The notes beneath the pieces were generated by a model. That model saw only the letters and a list, made by a program, of their open reading frames with translations, was not told the origin of the DNA and did not search any database. 60,313 nucleotides of DNA, taken from positions 1-60,313 of the forward strand of contig CABZPR010000007.1 in the NCBI GenBank assembly GCA_902527545.1, written 5' to 3'. Source of the DNA: an uncultured Alphaproteobacteria bacterium (lineage in GTDB: Bacteria; Pseudomonadota; Alphaproteobacteria; HIMB59). The translations under genes and the position numbers were made by a program. Positions 9,383-17,565 of this stretch are shown here, one piece after another. Position 1 is the stretch's first letter. Every line of letters begins with the position of its first letter.

Positions 9383-10354
9383 ATGTATTCAATTGTTGCA
9401 AATAAGCCAGGTGATACAAGCGTTCTTCAAAGGAAAAGTATTGATCTAACTGACCTTAAATCGAATGAAATTTTGATTAAAAATAGAGCAATTGGAGTAA
9501 ATTTCATCGATATTTATTTTAGAGCAGGGTTATATCCTTGGCCTGTTGACAAAGATCTTGTTTTAGGCTCTGAAGGTGCAGGCGAGGTTGAAGCTATAGG
9601 CGCTAATGTTAAAAAGTTTAAAATAGGGGATCGCGTAGCATATGCGCAACCTAATAATGCATACGCAACACATAGAATGATATCAGAGGATCTCGTAGTT
9701 TCTGTCCCGGATAGCATATCTTTCGATCAAGCAGCCGCATCAATTCTTAAAGGGCTAACAGTAAAGTATCTTGTTTGTGACAGTTATAACTTACAAAGTA
9801 ATCATGAGGTATTATTTCATGCTGCGGCTGGAGGCGTAGGATTGATCGCAGGCCAATGGATAAAAGACATCGGTGCAAAATTAATAGGTACAGCTGGTAA
9901 TTCAAATAAATGTGAGTTAGCAAAACAAAGAGGCTTTGACGAGGTTATAAACTACTCTGAAAAAAATTTTTTAGATGAAGTATTAAAAATCACAAATAAC
10001 AAAGGTCTTGACGTGGTTTATGACAGTGTAGGTAAAGATACAATGTTTCAATCATTTAAATGTTTAAAAAAACATGGGATGTTAGTTAGCTTTGGTCAAT
10101 CATCTGGACCATATAAAGACATTCAAATGACAGATCTAGCATTTGGTTCTTTTTATTTAACTCGACCTACACTTTTCCATTTTTACGCTAATAGAGAGTG
10201 GCTTGAAATTGCAAGCCATAAATTATTTGAGATGATTGTAAAAGATAAAATTAAATTGGATAAAATTACAAAATATGATCTTGATAATGTTGCTAACGCT
10301 CACACAGATATGGAAAATAGAAAGACTTCGGGATCTATTGTCCTAAAGATTTAA
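9383..10354 (+). CDS. NADPH:quinone oxidoreductase, zinc-independent MDR family
   Basis: A 323-aa medium-chain reductase like QorA. It has the family start with NFIDIYFRAGLYPWP, the nucleotide-binding loop HAAAGGVGLIAGQWI, and FGQSSGPYKDIQM near the C terminus. It lacks the structural-zinc cysteine lobe of alcohol dehydrogenases. In the family it reduces quinones or enones with NADPH. It is transcribed divergently from hsp20. Its last 20 bp overlap the convergent aminotransferase. The exact substrate is unknown. Confidence 0.85.
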   Translation: MYSIVANKPGDTSVLQRKSIDLTDLKSNEILIKNRAIGVNFIDIYFRAGLYPWPVDKDLVLGSEGAGEVEAIGANVKKFKIGDRVAYAQPNNAYATHRMISEDLVVSVPDSISFDQAAASILKGLTVKYLVCDSYNLQSNHEVLFHAAAGGVGLIAGQWIKDIGAKLIGTAGNSNKCELAKQRGFDEVINYSEKNFLDEVLKITNNKGLDVVYDSVGKDTMFQSFKCLKKHGMLVSFGQSSGPYKDIQMTDLAFGSFYLTRPTLFHFYANREWLEIASHKLFEMIVKDKIKLDKITKYDLDNVANAHTDMENRKTSGSIVLKI

Positions 10355-11684
10355 CTTCACTAAATACTTCTTTAAGAGTTTTCTCTAGAGTATCAAATAT
10401 TATACCCATCTCCTCCTCTGATGTAATAAAAGGGGGACATAACACAATTGATGGGCCAAGAGGTCTACATATCAAACCATTTTCAATACACTTATTAGCA
10501 ACACGCTCACCAATGGATATCGAACCATCGAAGGGTAGTTTATTTTTTTTATCTTGAACCATCTCTAAAGCACCCATAAGTCCAATGCCGCGAGACTCAC
10601 CTATAAACTCTAAATCTTCAAAGTTCTTTAAACCACCCATAAAAATTGGCTCAAGGTGTCTAACATTTTCAATCATTTTCTCATTAATTATAATATCAAT
10701 TGCTTCTAGTGCTAGGGCACAACCTACAGGGTGTCCACCGGCTGTGAAGCCATGAAAAAATTCCTCTGCCTCATAAGAAGCCCCCATCATTTCTTTTGTC
10801 ATTTTTTCTCCCAAAATAACTGCACCAAGTGGAAAGAAACCTGATGTGATACATTTAGAGGCAATAATAATATCGGGATCAATATTGTATGTTTGAGATC
10901 CCCATAAGTTACCAGTTCTACCAAAACCACAAATTACCTCATCAGCAATAAATGGAATATTGTATTTTTTTAAAATTTTTTGAACTATCTCAAAATATCC
11001 CTTTGAAGGAGGTATCACACCACCTGCCCCCATAACAGGTTCTGCAAAAAAACCTGCAATGGTATCAGGTCCCTCTCTTAAAATTAAATTTTCTAAATCT
11101 TCACCCATTCTTTTAGTAAACATTTCCTCACTCTCTTTTTCTAAGCCATATTTCCAATAATGAGGACAAGCTGAATGTAAAAAACCATCTAAGGGTAATC
11201 CAAATTCACTATTGTATGGTTTTCCTGTCATCGAAGCAGAAACAGCCGTTACACCATGATATGAATTTATTCGAGTAATTATTTTCCTTCGATTGGGATG
11301 CCCTTTTCTTTTATTAATAAACCATAATAATTTTACAGTAGTGTCATTAGCTTCAGATCCTGAGTTTGTAAAAAAAACTTTACCATCCGTGAAAGGAGAT
11401 ATTTCAATTAATTTATCTGCAAGTTCTACAGCTGGTTCAGATATTCTTCCAAAAAAAGCGTGGTAACCAGAAAATTTTTCATATTGTTTTTTTGCTGTTT
11501 CAACCATTCTGGGATGATCGAAACCAACCACAGAATTCCATAATCCTGAATTGGCATCTAAATATTTTTTTCCATCTTGATCGTAAACATATATTCCCTT
11601 CGCTTGGTTTAAAACAATAGGACCAAGTACATTTAAATTTTTAAGATCGGTAAAACCATGCAAAACTTTATCTGTATTAATCAT
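10335..11684 (-). CDS. Class III PLP-dependent aminotransferase
   Basis: A 449-aa omega-aminotransferase-type enzyme. Motifs are LDANSGLWNSVVGFDHP, the PLP phosphate region FTNSGSEANDTTVKL, ADEVICGFGRTG with the cofactor-contacting Asp, the Schiff-base Lys in IIASKCITSGFFPLGAVIL, and GFTAGGHPVGCAL. Relatives act on beta-alanine, putrescine, taurine or 4-aminobutyrate with pyruvate or another oxo acid. I cannot choose among these from sequence. The ATG directly abuts the stop of a 41-codon membrane ORF, so the two may be co-translated. Confidence 0.85.
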   Translation of the reverse strand: MINTDKVLHGFTDLKNLNVLGPIVLNQAKGIYVYDQDGKKYLDANSGLWNSVVGFDHPRMVETAKKQYEKFSGYHAFFGRISEPAVELADKLIEISPFTDGKVFFTNSGSEANDTTVKLLWFINKRKGHPNRRKIITRINSYHGVTAVSASMTGKPYNSEFGLPLDGFLHSACPHYWKYGLEKESEEMFTKRMGEDLENLILREGPDTIAGFFAEPVMGAGGVIPPSKGYFEIVQKILKKYNIPFIADEVICGFGRTGNLWGSQTYNIDPDIIIASKCITSGFFPLGAVILGEKMTKEMMGASYEAEEFFHGFTAGGHPVGCALALEAIDIIINEKMIENVRHLEPIFMGGLKNFEDLEFIGESRGIGLMGALEMVQDKKNKLPFDGSISIGERVANKCIENGLICRPLGPSIVLCPPFITSEEEMGIIFDTLEKTLKEVFSEVKSLGQ

Positions 11685-11810
11685 TTAATTTACAACCTCA
11701 TATAAACTTTTTAAAATTGGAATATTTCTAAATGGAATATCCACTAATCCTGTATCAGCAAGAAAATATCCAATAAAAAAAAAGAGTATCATGAAAATTA
11801 ACTTCAACAT
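11685..11810 (-). CDS. Small membrane protein ORF (41 aa) abutting the aminotransferase
   Basis: On the minus strand an ATG at 11810 opens 41 codons and stops with TAA at 11687-11685, directly next to the aminotransferase ATG at 11684. The peptide starts MLKLIFMILFFFIGYFLA (one membrane segment, residues 2-18) and has a polar tail with FRNIP and a terminal YEVVN. The exact abutment and the hydrophobic start suggest a real coupled gene. I do not recognise a family, and the length is short enough that chance is possible. Confidence 0.5.
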   Translation of the reverse strand: MLKLIFMILFFFIGYFLADTGLVDIPFRNIPILKSLYEVVN

Positions 11811-11838
11811 CTTTAAAAAAGATAATATAGAAATCAAA

Positions 11839-11941
11839 AAAGGGTTAGAACAATTTGTCCTAACCCTTTAAGAAAGAAGTGGCCCACTAAGAAAAAAGCC
11901 GCTTCTATAAGGCTGTAAAAAGAGATTAATCTCTTATTTTT
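11839..11941. ncRNA. Three-hairpin element, possible sRNA or leader attenuator
   Basis: Three stem-loops are packed together: AAAGGGTTAG/CTAACCCTTT (11839-11869), AGAAG.GGC/GCC.CTTCT (11875-11906) and AAGAGA/TCTCTT (11920-11935). Each outer hairpin is flanked by T-runs in a terminator-like way: the right one on the + strand (ATTTTT, 11936-11941), the left one on the minus strand (CCC followed by six T). On the minus strand the element sits just 5' of the 41-codon ORF and aminotransferase, so it could be their leader with an attenuator. It could also be a short independent RNA. The rest of 11811-12042 shows nothing else I can support. Confidence 0.45.
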
Positions 11942-12042
11942 GATTATAATTATGGGTAAAAATAACATCAAGAAAATTGAAATAACCACAATATATAGAA
12001 TAAATTATATCTATATGCTACTAAACTTAGTTAAATCAGAAA

Positions 12043-13533
12043 ATGAGTATCTTTAGATTCCTAGATAATATTCCGACTGTTTTTTTCACAATTATTTGGA
12101 TTGGATTACTCGGTGCAATAACTTTAGGTGCACCATATATTTCTATTGAAGACATAAAAATTCTTATCACAATAAAAGATAATGAATTAGTTTCAAATTT
12201 TTCAGAGTTTTTCAATCCACATTTGATATTTCTAAATATCGCATCAAAGCTCACAAATTTTTTTGGTTTTAACAATTACTTTCTATTTAGACTACCGAAT
12301 TTTATATACTTAGGATTATTAATTTTTGTCTCATATAAAATTATTAAATTAAAATTTTATGACCTCAATTATTTTATGCCTCTCACAGCAGTGATGTTAA
12401 GTGGCACAATTTTAATTTCAATGACAACAATTGATGGTTCTCTTATTTCAGGCTTGGTGACTTTATTAATATTCTATTATTTATTAAAAATTTTCGACGA
12501 TGAAAATTTTTATAATGTATTTTTTTTTATATTATTTAGTTTAATTGCATTAATTCTCAATAATTTCTATTTTGTTATATTAATAACATTTTTGATATTC
12601 ATAAAATTATTTAATTTAAAGCTAGAGAAAAAAAAACGTCTTAACTTAATTTCTTATCTAAGTTTTATTTATATATTTTTTTTATTTTTTCTGATTATTC
12701 AGGGTATTAATAAAACGGATTACTATTCCATACTTAATTTTAATCCAAATATTTTATTAAAGAAACTTTTAAAGAGTGTTATTTTTTTACTACCTTTATT
12801 AAGTTTGCTAATTATTTCTATTTTTTATAATGGCATAAAAAGAATTAACTGGAATAAGGAATTGATTATATTCCTTTTTTCAATAATTCTTTGTTGGTTT
12901 ATATTTATTTTTTCTAATAAATTAAATATATCGATTTTAATCTTTTTATTACCAATAATGTCTATTTATATTTTTAGAACACTAGAATTTGTGGAATTAA
13001 AATGGTCGAAAATAGTTTTAGTTACCCTTTTTTTTATACCAGCAGGCATAATTTATTTTGATACCTCCCTTTATCACAGTACTTCAGAGATACCTCAGAT
13101 GAATTATATTTTTTATTTAATGATAATTTTAGTATCATTAATTAATCCAGTTTTTTCTCTCCAAGAAAAATCTTTAACTACAGTATATAAAACTATTTCA
13201 TTTTCTTTAATTTTAGTTGTATTTTTCACTTCAGTCTTTTTTTATTCACAATATAAGAATAAAACATTGAGTCCTGTTATCTATGATACTTTAAAAAATG
13301 ATTTAAATTGTGATATAAAAAAATCCGAATTTATATTGGAAGAAAATTATCCACTAGATTTAATGTTGTTTTTTAGTGACAAAGTGAAACCAGACTATTT
13401 CTCAGATTGCCAAATAGAATTAAAATTTAGTTCCCTTGATACAATGCCAATAGAAGATAGTGACTCAATAAATAAAACCATACTCGATATGACATCAAAA
13501 TCATTCATCAATATCAACTTTAATAAATTATGA
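12043..13533 (+). CDS. GT-C type glycosyltransferase-like multi-pass membrane protein
   Basis: A 496-aa protein, very rich in Phe, Ile and Leu, with about ten predicted membrane segments and a short soluble C terminus (residues about 415-496). Near the N terminus it has an acidic first-loop motif (SIEDIKIL), then FNPHLIFLNIASKL and NYFLFRLPNFIYLG. This matches the layout of PMT_2/ArnT enzymes, which have an acidic loop, then PPL-type, then RLPS-type motifs. Those enzymes transfer sugars from polyprenyl phosphates. The neighbouring double PAP2 phosphatase (4-bp ATGA overlap) fits lipid-linked sugar or lipid A modification. The donor and acceptor are unknown. Confidence 0.6.
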   Translation: MSIFRFLDNIPTVFFTIIWIGLLGAITLGAPYISIEDIKILITIKDNELVSNFSEFFNPHLIFLNIASKLTNFFGFNNYFLFRLPNFIYLGLLIFVSYKIIKLKFYDLNYFMPLTAVMLSGTILISMTTIDGSLISGLVTLLIFYYLLKIFDDENFYNVFFFILFSLIALILNNFYFVILITFLIFIKLFNLKLEKKKRLNLISYLSFIYIFFLFFLIIQGINKTDYYSILNFNPNILLKKLLKSVIFLLPLLSLLIISIFYNGIKRINWNKELIIFLFSIILCWFIFIFSNKLNISILIFLLPIMSIYIFRTLEFVELKWSKIVLVTLFFIPAGIIYFDTSLYHSTSEIPQMNYIFYLMIILVSLINPVFSLQEKSLTTVYKTISFSLILVVFFTSVFFYSQYKNKTLSPVIYDTLKNDLNCDIKKSEFILEENYPLDLMLFFSDKVKPDYFSDCQIELKFSSLDTMPIEDSDSINKTILDMTSKSFININFNKL

Positions 13534-14972
13534 CTTTCTTCAATCAGTTAAACTCGCAAGAAAAAAGAATAAGTATTTATCTGTTAATTGGAGCTTTTTT
13601 TTTCTTATTATTTGATTATTCAGTAGCATCTTTTTTTGACAGTATTAATCATCAAACAAAGTCTCTTTTTGGAACACTTACTCATTTTGGTGACTCTTTA
13701 TATTTTTTTGTACCTACTATTTTAATCTGGGGGTTAATAAAAATTATTAAAAGTAAAAATCAAATTATGGAAACTATAAGTGACATTAGTCTATTTATTT
13801 TTTTAAATATCTTATTAAGTGGTATAGTTACACAAATATCAAAACATATAATTGGAAGACCACGACCAGTTTTATATAATGGCTTTGAATTAAAATCGTT
13901 AGATATAATACAATTTGACTCCAAATGGCATTCATTCCCATCAGGTCATACTGCAACTATTTTTGCTTTTATCTTTTGTATGATATTTCTCTTTCCGAAA
14001 ATTAAAAATGCATTAATAACAATTGCAATTATTATTGCATCTACGAGAGTCATAGTTGGTGCTCATTTTATTAGTGATATCTTTGGTGGTACGCTTGTTG
14101 CATACCTTTCAACAATATTTATTTCAAAAAAACTAGCAGATAAAAACAAGTTATTTACATCAGAAAATGACAAATTAATCCCAAATAATAATGTTGAAAT
14201 AATTTCAAGTAATATTGCCAATCTTTATCAAAACATTTTCTCTCTTTACTTAAATTTTAATTTTTACTTTAAAACCCTTACCATTACTCTCCTACTTTCT
14301 ATAGTATTTTTCATATTTCCCTCATTAGACATAACTGTTAGTGGCCTATTTTTTGGACAGGACGGTAAATTTATTGCTTCAGAGTCTGACTGGTTTATTT
14401 ACTTTGTTCGAAAAATGTTGCTACCACTTATGGCTTTACTGGTATTCTTTGTACCCATAGCTGCTGTTTTCAAACAAATTTATTACAAAGAAAAAATTTT
14501 AAATATTGCTGTTCGAGAATGGGTCTACTTGTTTTCGTGTCTTATAATTGGAACAGGTATTGTTGTAAACTCAATTTTTAAAAATTTGTGGGGTCGTGCA
14601 AGGCCTAATGACACCATTCAATTTGGAGGAGAAGAGCCTTTTACCATTCCATGGTTAAATGTTGATTATTGTAGCACTAATTGTAGTTTCGTTTCAGGTG
14701 ACGTGTCTTTTTTTACGTTATCTTTGGCTTTATTAATTATAATCAATAAAACTTCATGGAACACATTTGCTTATGCTTCAATTCTTTTAATCTCATTATT
14801 AAGAATTATGGAGGGTGATCATTTTTTGAGTGATACGATTATGAGTTTTATAATCACATATGTAATAATTAAGGGACTCAATGATATTTTTAAGAATTTT
14901 CCAGAGGATCTAAATTTAAATCAATTAAAAAAAATCTCTTGGCGGTTCCGCAAGGATTCGAACCCTGACTAA
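13530..14972 (+). CDS. Membrane protein with two tandem PAP2 phosphatase domains
   Basis: A 480-aa protein with about twelve membrane segments and two PAP2 (type 2 phosphatidic acid phosphatase) units. Unit 1 has a full active site: K105..R112-P113, PSGH at 137-140, and H179..D183. Unit 2 has K351..R358-P359, FVSGD at 387-391 and H431..D435. In it SGD replaces SGH, as in a known NCSFVSG(E/D) subgroup. PAP2 enzymes dephosphorylate lipid phosphates such as undecaprenyl pyrophosphate or lipid A. It is coupled to the upstream GT-C-like gene. The final 33 bp overlap the 3' end of tRNA-Arg on the other strand, so the last 11 codons are constrained by the tRNA. Confidence 0.85.
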   Translation: MTFFNQLNSQEKRISIYLLIGAFFFLLFDYSVASFFDSINHQTKSLFGTLTHFGDSLYFFVPTILIWGLIKIIKSKNQIMETISDISLFIFLNILLSGIVTQISKHIIGRPRPVLYNGFELKSLDIIQFDSKWHSFPSGHTATIFAFIFCMIFLFPKIKNALITIAIIIASTRVIVGAHFISDIFGGTLVAYLSTIFISKKLADKNKLFTSENDKLIPNNNVEIISSNIANLYQNIFSLYLNFNFYFKTLTITLLLSIVFFIFPSLDITVSGLFFGQDGKFIASESDWFIYFVRKMLLPLMALLVFFVPIAAVFKQIYYKEKILNIAVREWVYLFSCLIIGTGIVVNSIFKNLWGRARPNDTIQFGGEEPFTIPWLNVDYCSTNCSFVSGDVSFFTLSLALLIIINKTSWNTFAYASILLISLLRIMEGDHFLSDTIMSFIITYVIIKGLNDIFKNFPEDLNLNQLKKISWRFRKDSNPD

Positions 14973-15014
14973 ATGATCCGAAGTCATTTGTGCTATCCGT
15001 TACACCACGGAACC
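14940..15014 (-). tRNA. tRNA-Arg (anticodon TCG)
   Basis: On the minus strand the acceptor stem GGTTCCG (15014-15008) pairs with CGGAACC, followed by G and an encoded CCA (14942-14940). The D-arm is GTGTAACGGATAGCAC. The anticodon arm is AATGA-CTTCGGA-TCATT, with anticodon TCG at + positions 14981-14979. The T-arm is CAGGG-TTCGAAT-CCTTG. All helices are formed in 75 nt. It decodes CGA and probably other CGN codons. A degenerate copy of its 5' half lies 1,515 bp to the right. Confidence 0.93.
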
Positions 15015-15119
15015 TTTATTTGATTTTATTTACTTTTTTTCCAATTAATACAATTTTTCAAATACCATCCGCCAAATTTCCGCCAACTATGATAAACTAA
15101 CTATATGAAAACCCTCTTA
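14980..15119. repeat. 140-bp repeat, copy A (tRNA-Arg 5' half plus upstream region)
   Basis: This segment spans the anticodon-to-5'-end half of tRNA-Arg, about 90 bp of its upstream region, and the first five codons of the next gene. It is repeated at 16495-16634 with 128 of 140 positions identical in an ungapped alignment. It contains CCGCCAA twice (15069-15075, 15080-15086), separated by ATTT. Confidence 0.9.
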
Positions 15120-15596
15120 GCCCTATTGTTATTAATCCCTAGTTTGAGTTGGGGAGATGTTGAGAAATATTTAGAGTGCCAAATACAAGAATCTAGAGAG
15201 TATAAAGAAAATGAATTATTTGTTGATAATAATTTAGATACTAAATTTTTTTTAGGACTTATAATATATGAAAATGATGGTGAAGACACGGTCAAATGCT
15301 ATCATCAGCCAGGTACGGCAGACCAAATTAGACCTGAATTAAGTGGGAGTTGTTTGAAAGCAAAAGTTACAACTAGCTTAGGTGGTATTTGTCCAAACCT
15401 ATATACTATTAATTCTATCGAAGATGAAATTACTGCCTACTCTTCTAGAGAGGGATTAATTTGTTCAAAAATTCAAGACACTTATTTGAGATTAAATAGA
15501 AAAAGTGGTGAATTTTTTATTTCTCATAGTTATTTAGACTCATCATTTTATTTTCACTTAATTGGTTATTGTCTAGAAAAAAAACCAATATATTAA
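15105..15596 (+). CDS. Unrecognised secreted protein
   Basis: A 163-aa protein with a clear Sec signal peptide (MKTLLALLLLIPSLSWG, cleavage likely near residue 17). The mature part has seven Cys, which suggests disulfides in the periplasm. I recognise no domain. The start region (ATGAAAACCCTCTTAGCC) is shared with a remnant at 17566 and, degenerately, with the repeat at 16495-16634. That points to a family of small exported proteins spread by local duplication. It is the first gene of the accessory patch beside tRNA-Arg. Confidence 0.7.
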   Translation: MKTLLALLLLIPSLSWGDVEKYLECQIQESREYKENELFVDNNLDTKFFLGLIIYENDGEDTVKCYHQPGTADQIRPELSGSCLKAKVTTSLGGICPNLYTINSIEDEITAYSSREGLICSKIQDTYLRLNRKSGEFFISHSYLDSSFYFHLIGYCLEKKPIY

Positions 15597-15600
15597 ATTA

Positions 15601-16041
15601 ATGTATGCACTTATAGCTGGGTTAAACCCTGAAAGTATTAAACCAAATGAAATAAACTGTACCAGTATTATCTCTAAAGATGGGCAAAACAATGTTCTTA
15701 CTCCTCAATTTAAAAAAATTCATCCTGAATTGGAGAAAATGCACTGGGTTTATATTAATTTGAAATACCAACCAAATATTTCTAAAGATGAAAGAGGTAA
15801 TATTATAAAAACTGTTGATGAAAGGGGAAGATTTGCGATTAGGATTGATTTAAACCTAATCACAAAAGGTGAATTTGACTCTTTGGCAAAAGATTTTAAA
15901 AATTATAAAAACTATAATTCTGATTTAGAGTCCAATTTTATTGATATGATTATAGAATTTAGCAAACCTTTTGGAGTTATAGATAAATACATATTTTGGA
16001 ATAAAAAACATTATACAAAATTGTGGCAAGATAAAATTTAA
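15601..16041 (+). CDS. Unrecognised 146-aa protein
   Basis: A soluble-looking protein with no signal peptide or membrane segment. It carries a single Cys and a charged, Tyr/Phe-containing second half that ends FWNKKHYTKLWQDKI. It starts 4 bp after the upstream secreted-protein gene, so it probably shares its transcript. Its stop overlaps the convergent coiled-coil gene by 4 bp. I do not recognise the family. Confidence 0.55.
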   Translation: MYALIAGLNPESIKPNEINCTSIISKDGQNNVLTPQFKKIHPELEKMHWVYINLKYQPNISKDERGNIIKTVDERGRFAIRIDLNLITKGEFDSLAKDFKNYKNYNSDLESNFIDMIIEFSKPFGVIDKYIFWNKKHYTKLWQDKI

Positions 16042-16313
16042 ACTTTAAATACTTTATTTATCTTTTCTAAGTGTTCTCTGTATTTTTTATTATAAATCTT
16101 TCTTATGCCTTCTAATTCTTTTTTTGGAGTATCGCCACGTTTGAATAATTTCTTAATATTTGAAACTAATTTTTTTAATTCCTTGATTTCAGAGGAGTGA
16201 AGTTTAGATAAATCTTTTTTAATATTAGACAAAGAGTGATAACAGCTAGTAATGTTTTCAGCAGCTTTCTCAGCAATTCCTTTTTTTTGTTTTTTGTCAA
16301 CCTGCAGATTCAT
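16038..16313 (-). CDS. Unrecognised small Lys-rich helical protein
   Basis: A 91-aa, strongly basic protein with heptad-like helical content (for example [18 protein letters not shown], then IYNKKYREHLEKINK). It has no signal or membrane segment. It lies on the minus strand, tail-to-tail with the 15601 gene (4-bp overlap). Helical basic proteins of this kind can bind nucleic acid, but nothing specific supports that here. Confidence 0.5.
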   Translation of the reverse strand: MNLQVDKKQKKGIAEKAAENITSCYHSLSNIKKDLSKLHSSEIKELKKLVSNIKKLFKRGDTPKKELEGIRKIYNKKYREHLEKINKVFKV

Positions 16314-16400
16314 AATTAAATCATACTTAACAAAAACTAAAAAATTAAGAGCAGAAATTTAATTACTGTGGAGTAGTTGATAATTAAAATTCAATTTTTT

Positions 16401-16420
16401 TATACGGGCTCTATACGGGC
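16401..16420. repeat. Tandem TATACGGGC direct repeat
   Basis: TATACGGGC occurs at 16401-16409 and again at 16412-16420. It is GC-rich for its surroundings and lies in the gene-free stretch 16314-16668, upstream of the degenerate tRNA copy. It could be a recombinase or regulator site. No function is shown. Confidence 0.5.
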
Positions 16421-16494
16421 GACATTGATAAATTGTTGTTAAAGCTCCAAGAATTGTATTGATAATAAATGAATTAAAGAGACGTAGGATATCC

Positions 16495-16529
16495 GTAGTC
16501 AAGTGTGATATCCGTTACACCACGGAACC
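16495..16529 (-). pseudogene. tRNA-Arg 5'-half fragment
   Basis: On the minus strand 16529-16495 begins GGTTCCGTGGTGTAACGGAT, identical to the acceptor 5' strand and D-arm of tRNA-Arg at 15014. It then diverges in the anticodon arm and stops. There is no 3' half, so it cannot form a tRNA. It marks a duplication or recombination endpoint inside the tRNA gene. Confidence 0.85.
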
Positions 16530-16634
16530 TTTAGTTGATTTTATTTACTTTTTTTCCAATTAATACAATTTTTCAAATGCCATCCGACAAATTTCCGACA
16601 ACTATGATAAATTAACCATATGAAAATCCTCTAA
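16495..16634. repeat. 140-bp repeat, copy B (degenerate)
   Basis: This is the second copy of 14980-15119, with 12 mismatches and no gaps. It keeps the upstream region of tRNA-Arg, but the gene start that follows is broken: ATGAAAATCCTC is followed at once by TAA. The paired CCGCCAA motifs of copy A are both CCGACAA here (16584-16590, 16595-16601). With the Lys-rich gene ending at 16313 and the coiled-coil gene starting at 16669, this is the main content of the 355-bp gap. Confidence 0.9.
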
Positions 16635-16668
16635 TGACTCATTTGAATAATTTGGTAGTTTGATATCT

Positions 16669-17565
16669 ATGCAGGGTATAATTATACTAAGTACAATACT
16701 TTTTCTATCCACTCTTGTTATTGTTGATACTTCTTTTATAAACCCATCTTATGCAGTTTTTATTTTTGTACCAGTATTCTTTATATTTCTTATTGTCAGT
16801 AGAAAAAAAATGATTAGTGACTCAAAATCGAGAATCTTATTAGAAGAGGAAAAAATAAAAAAAGAAATTAAGCTAAAAAAAATTCAAGAAGAATTAGAAT
16901 TGAAAAAAGAAGAAGAGCGCAAATTAAACTTAAAAAATCAAAAAATAATAGATGAAGAAATTAGACAAGCTAAAATTAAAAAAATAAAGTTAGCTGAGGA
17001 ACTAGAGCTATATAATGCTATTTTGAAAGAAAAAGAAATAGAAGAGAAAAAGGCTAATAAAGAAAAAAAAATAAAAGATTTAAAAAAATTAAGTTTAAAA
17101 CAATTAAAGGAAAAGAAACAGGAGCTTGAAAAAGAAAATCAAAAACTAGAGAAATCCAATTCCAAAAGCCTAATTAAATTCCTCGGTATTAATATAAGTG
17201 CAATCGAAAAAGAACAATTAATTAAAATAGCCAATTTTTATAACAACTTTGAAATAGGTCTAATTTCTTTAGATAACTTTGAAAACAAAGCTAATCTTGA
17301 TGATTTTAAATCAAAAGTATCTTTAGTTTTTGTAGAGATTGTCGATTTAGTTTACATTGACTTTAAAACTTTAGCAGATGAAGCTAATTTGATGAAAAAT
17401 GCTCCGATAGGATTAATACTGTCAGAATTAGTAAATCTTAGCTATATACAAGAAGAAAAATTAATCAGAGTTCAGTCTGAACTTAAAGAATTAAAAGAAG
17501 CTGCCGACCTACTAGATTTGTCAGATGATTTAAAAAACTCTCTAAACGTTTTAGTTGGTATTTAA
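16669..17565 (+). CDS. Membrane-anchored coiled-coil protein, unrecognised
   Basis: The protein is 298 aa from ATG 16669; an in-frame TTG at 16660 would add three residues. Two membrane segments fill residues about 1-45. A long Lys/Glu coiled coil follows to about residue 160 (repeated KIKKE and ELEKKEE-type heptads). The C-terminal half is a helical domain with acidic residues and Leu (LISLDNFENKANLDDFKSK). I recognise no family; the shape resembles envelope-linked scaffold proteins. Its TAA directly precedes the remnant at 17566. Its upstream region is the degenerate copy B repeat. Confidence 0.6.
   Translation: MQGIIILSTILFLSTLVIVDTSFINPSYAVFIFVPVFFIFLIVSRKKMISDSKSRILLEEEKIKKEIKLKKIQEELELKKEEERKLNLKNQKIIDEEIRQAKIKKIKLAEELELYNAILKEKEIEEKKANKEKKIKDLKKLSLKQLKEKKQELEKENQKLEKSNSKSLIKFLGINISAIEKEQLIKIANFYNNFEIGLISLDNFENKANLDDFKSKVSLVFVEIVDLVYIDFKTLADEANLMKNAPIGLILSELVNLSYIQEEKLIRVQSELKELKEAADLLDLSDDLKNSLNVLVGI

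Noticed and set aside
16660-16668. TTG 16660 as the start of the coiled-coil membrane gene
   Set aside because: ATG 16669 in the same frame gives a normal hydrophobic start, and the TTG adds only three residues without a better ribosome site.
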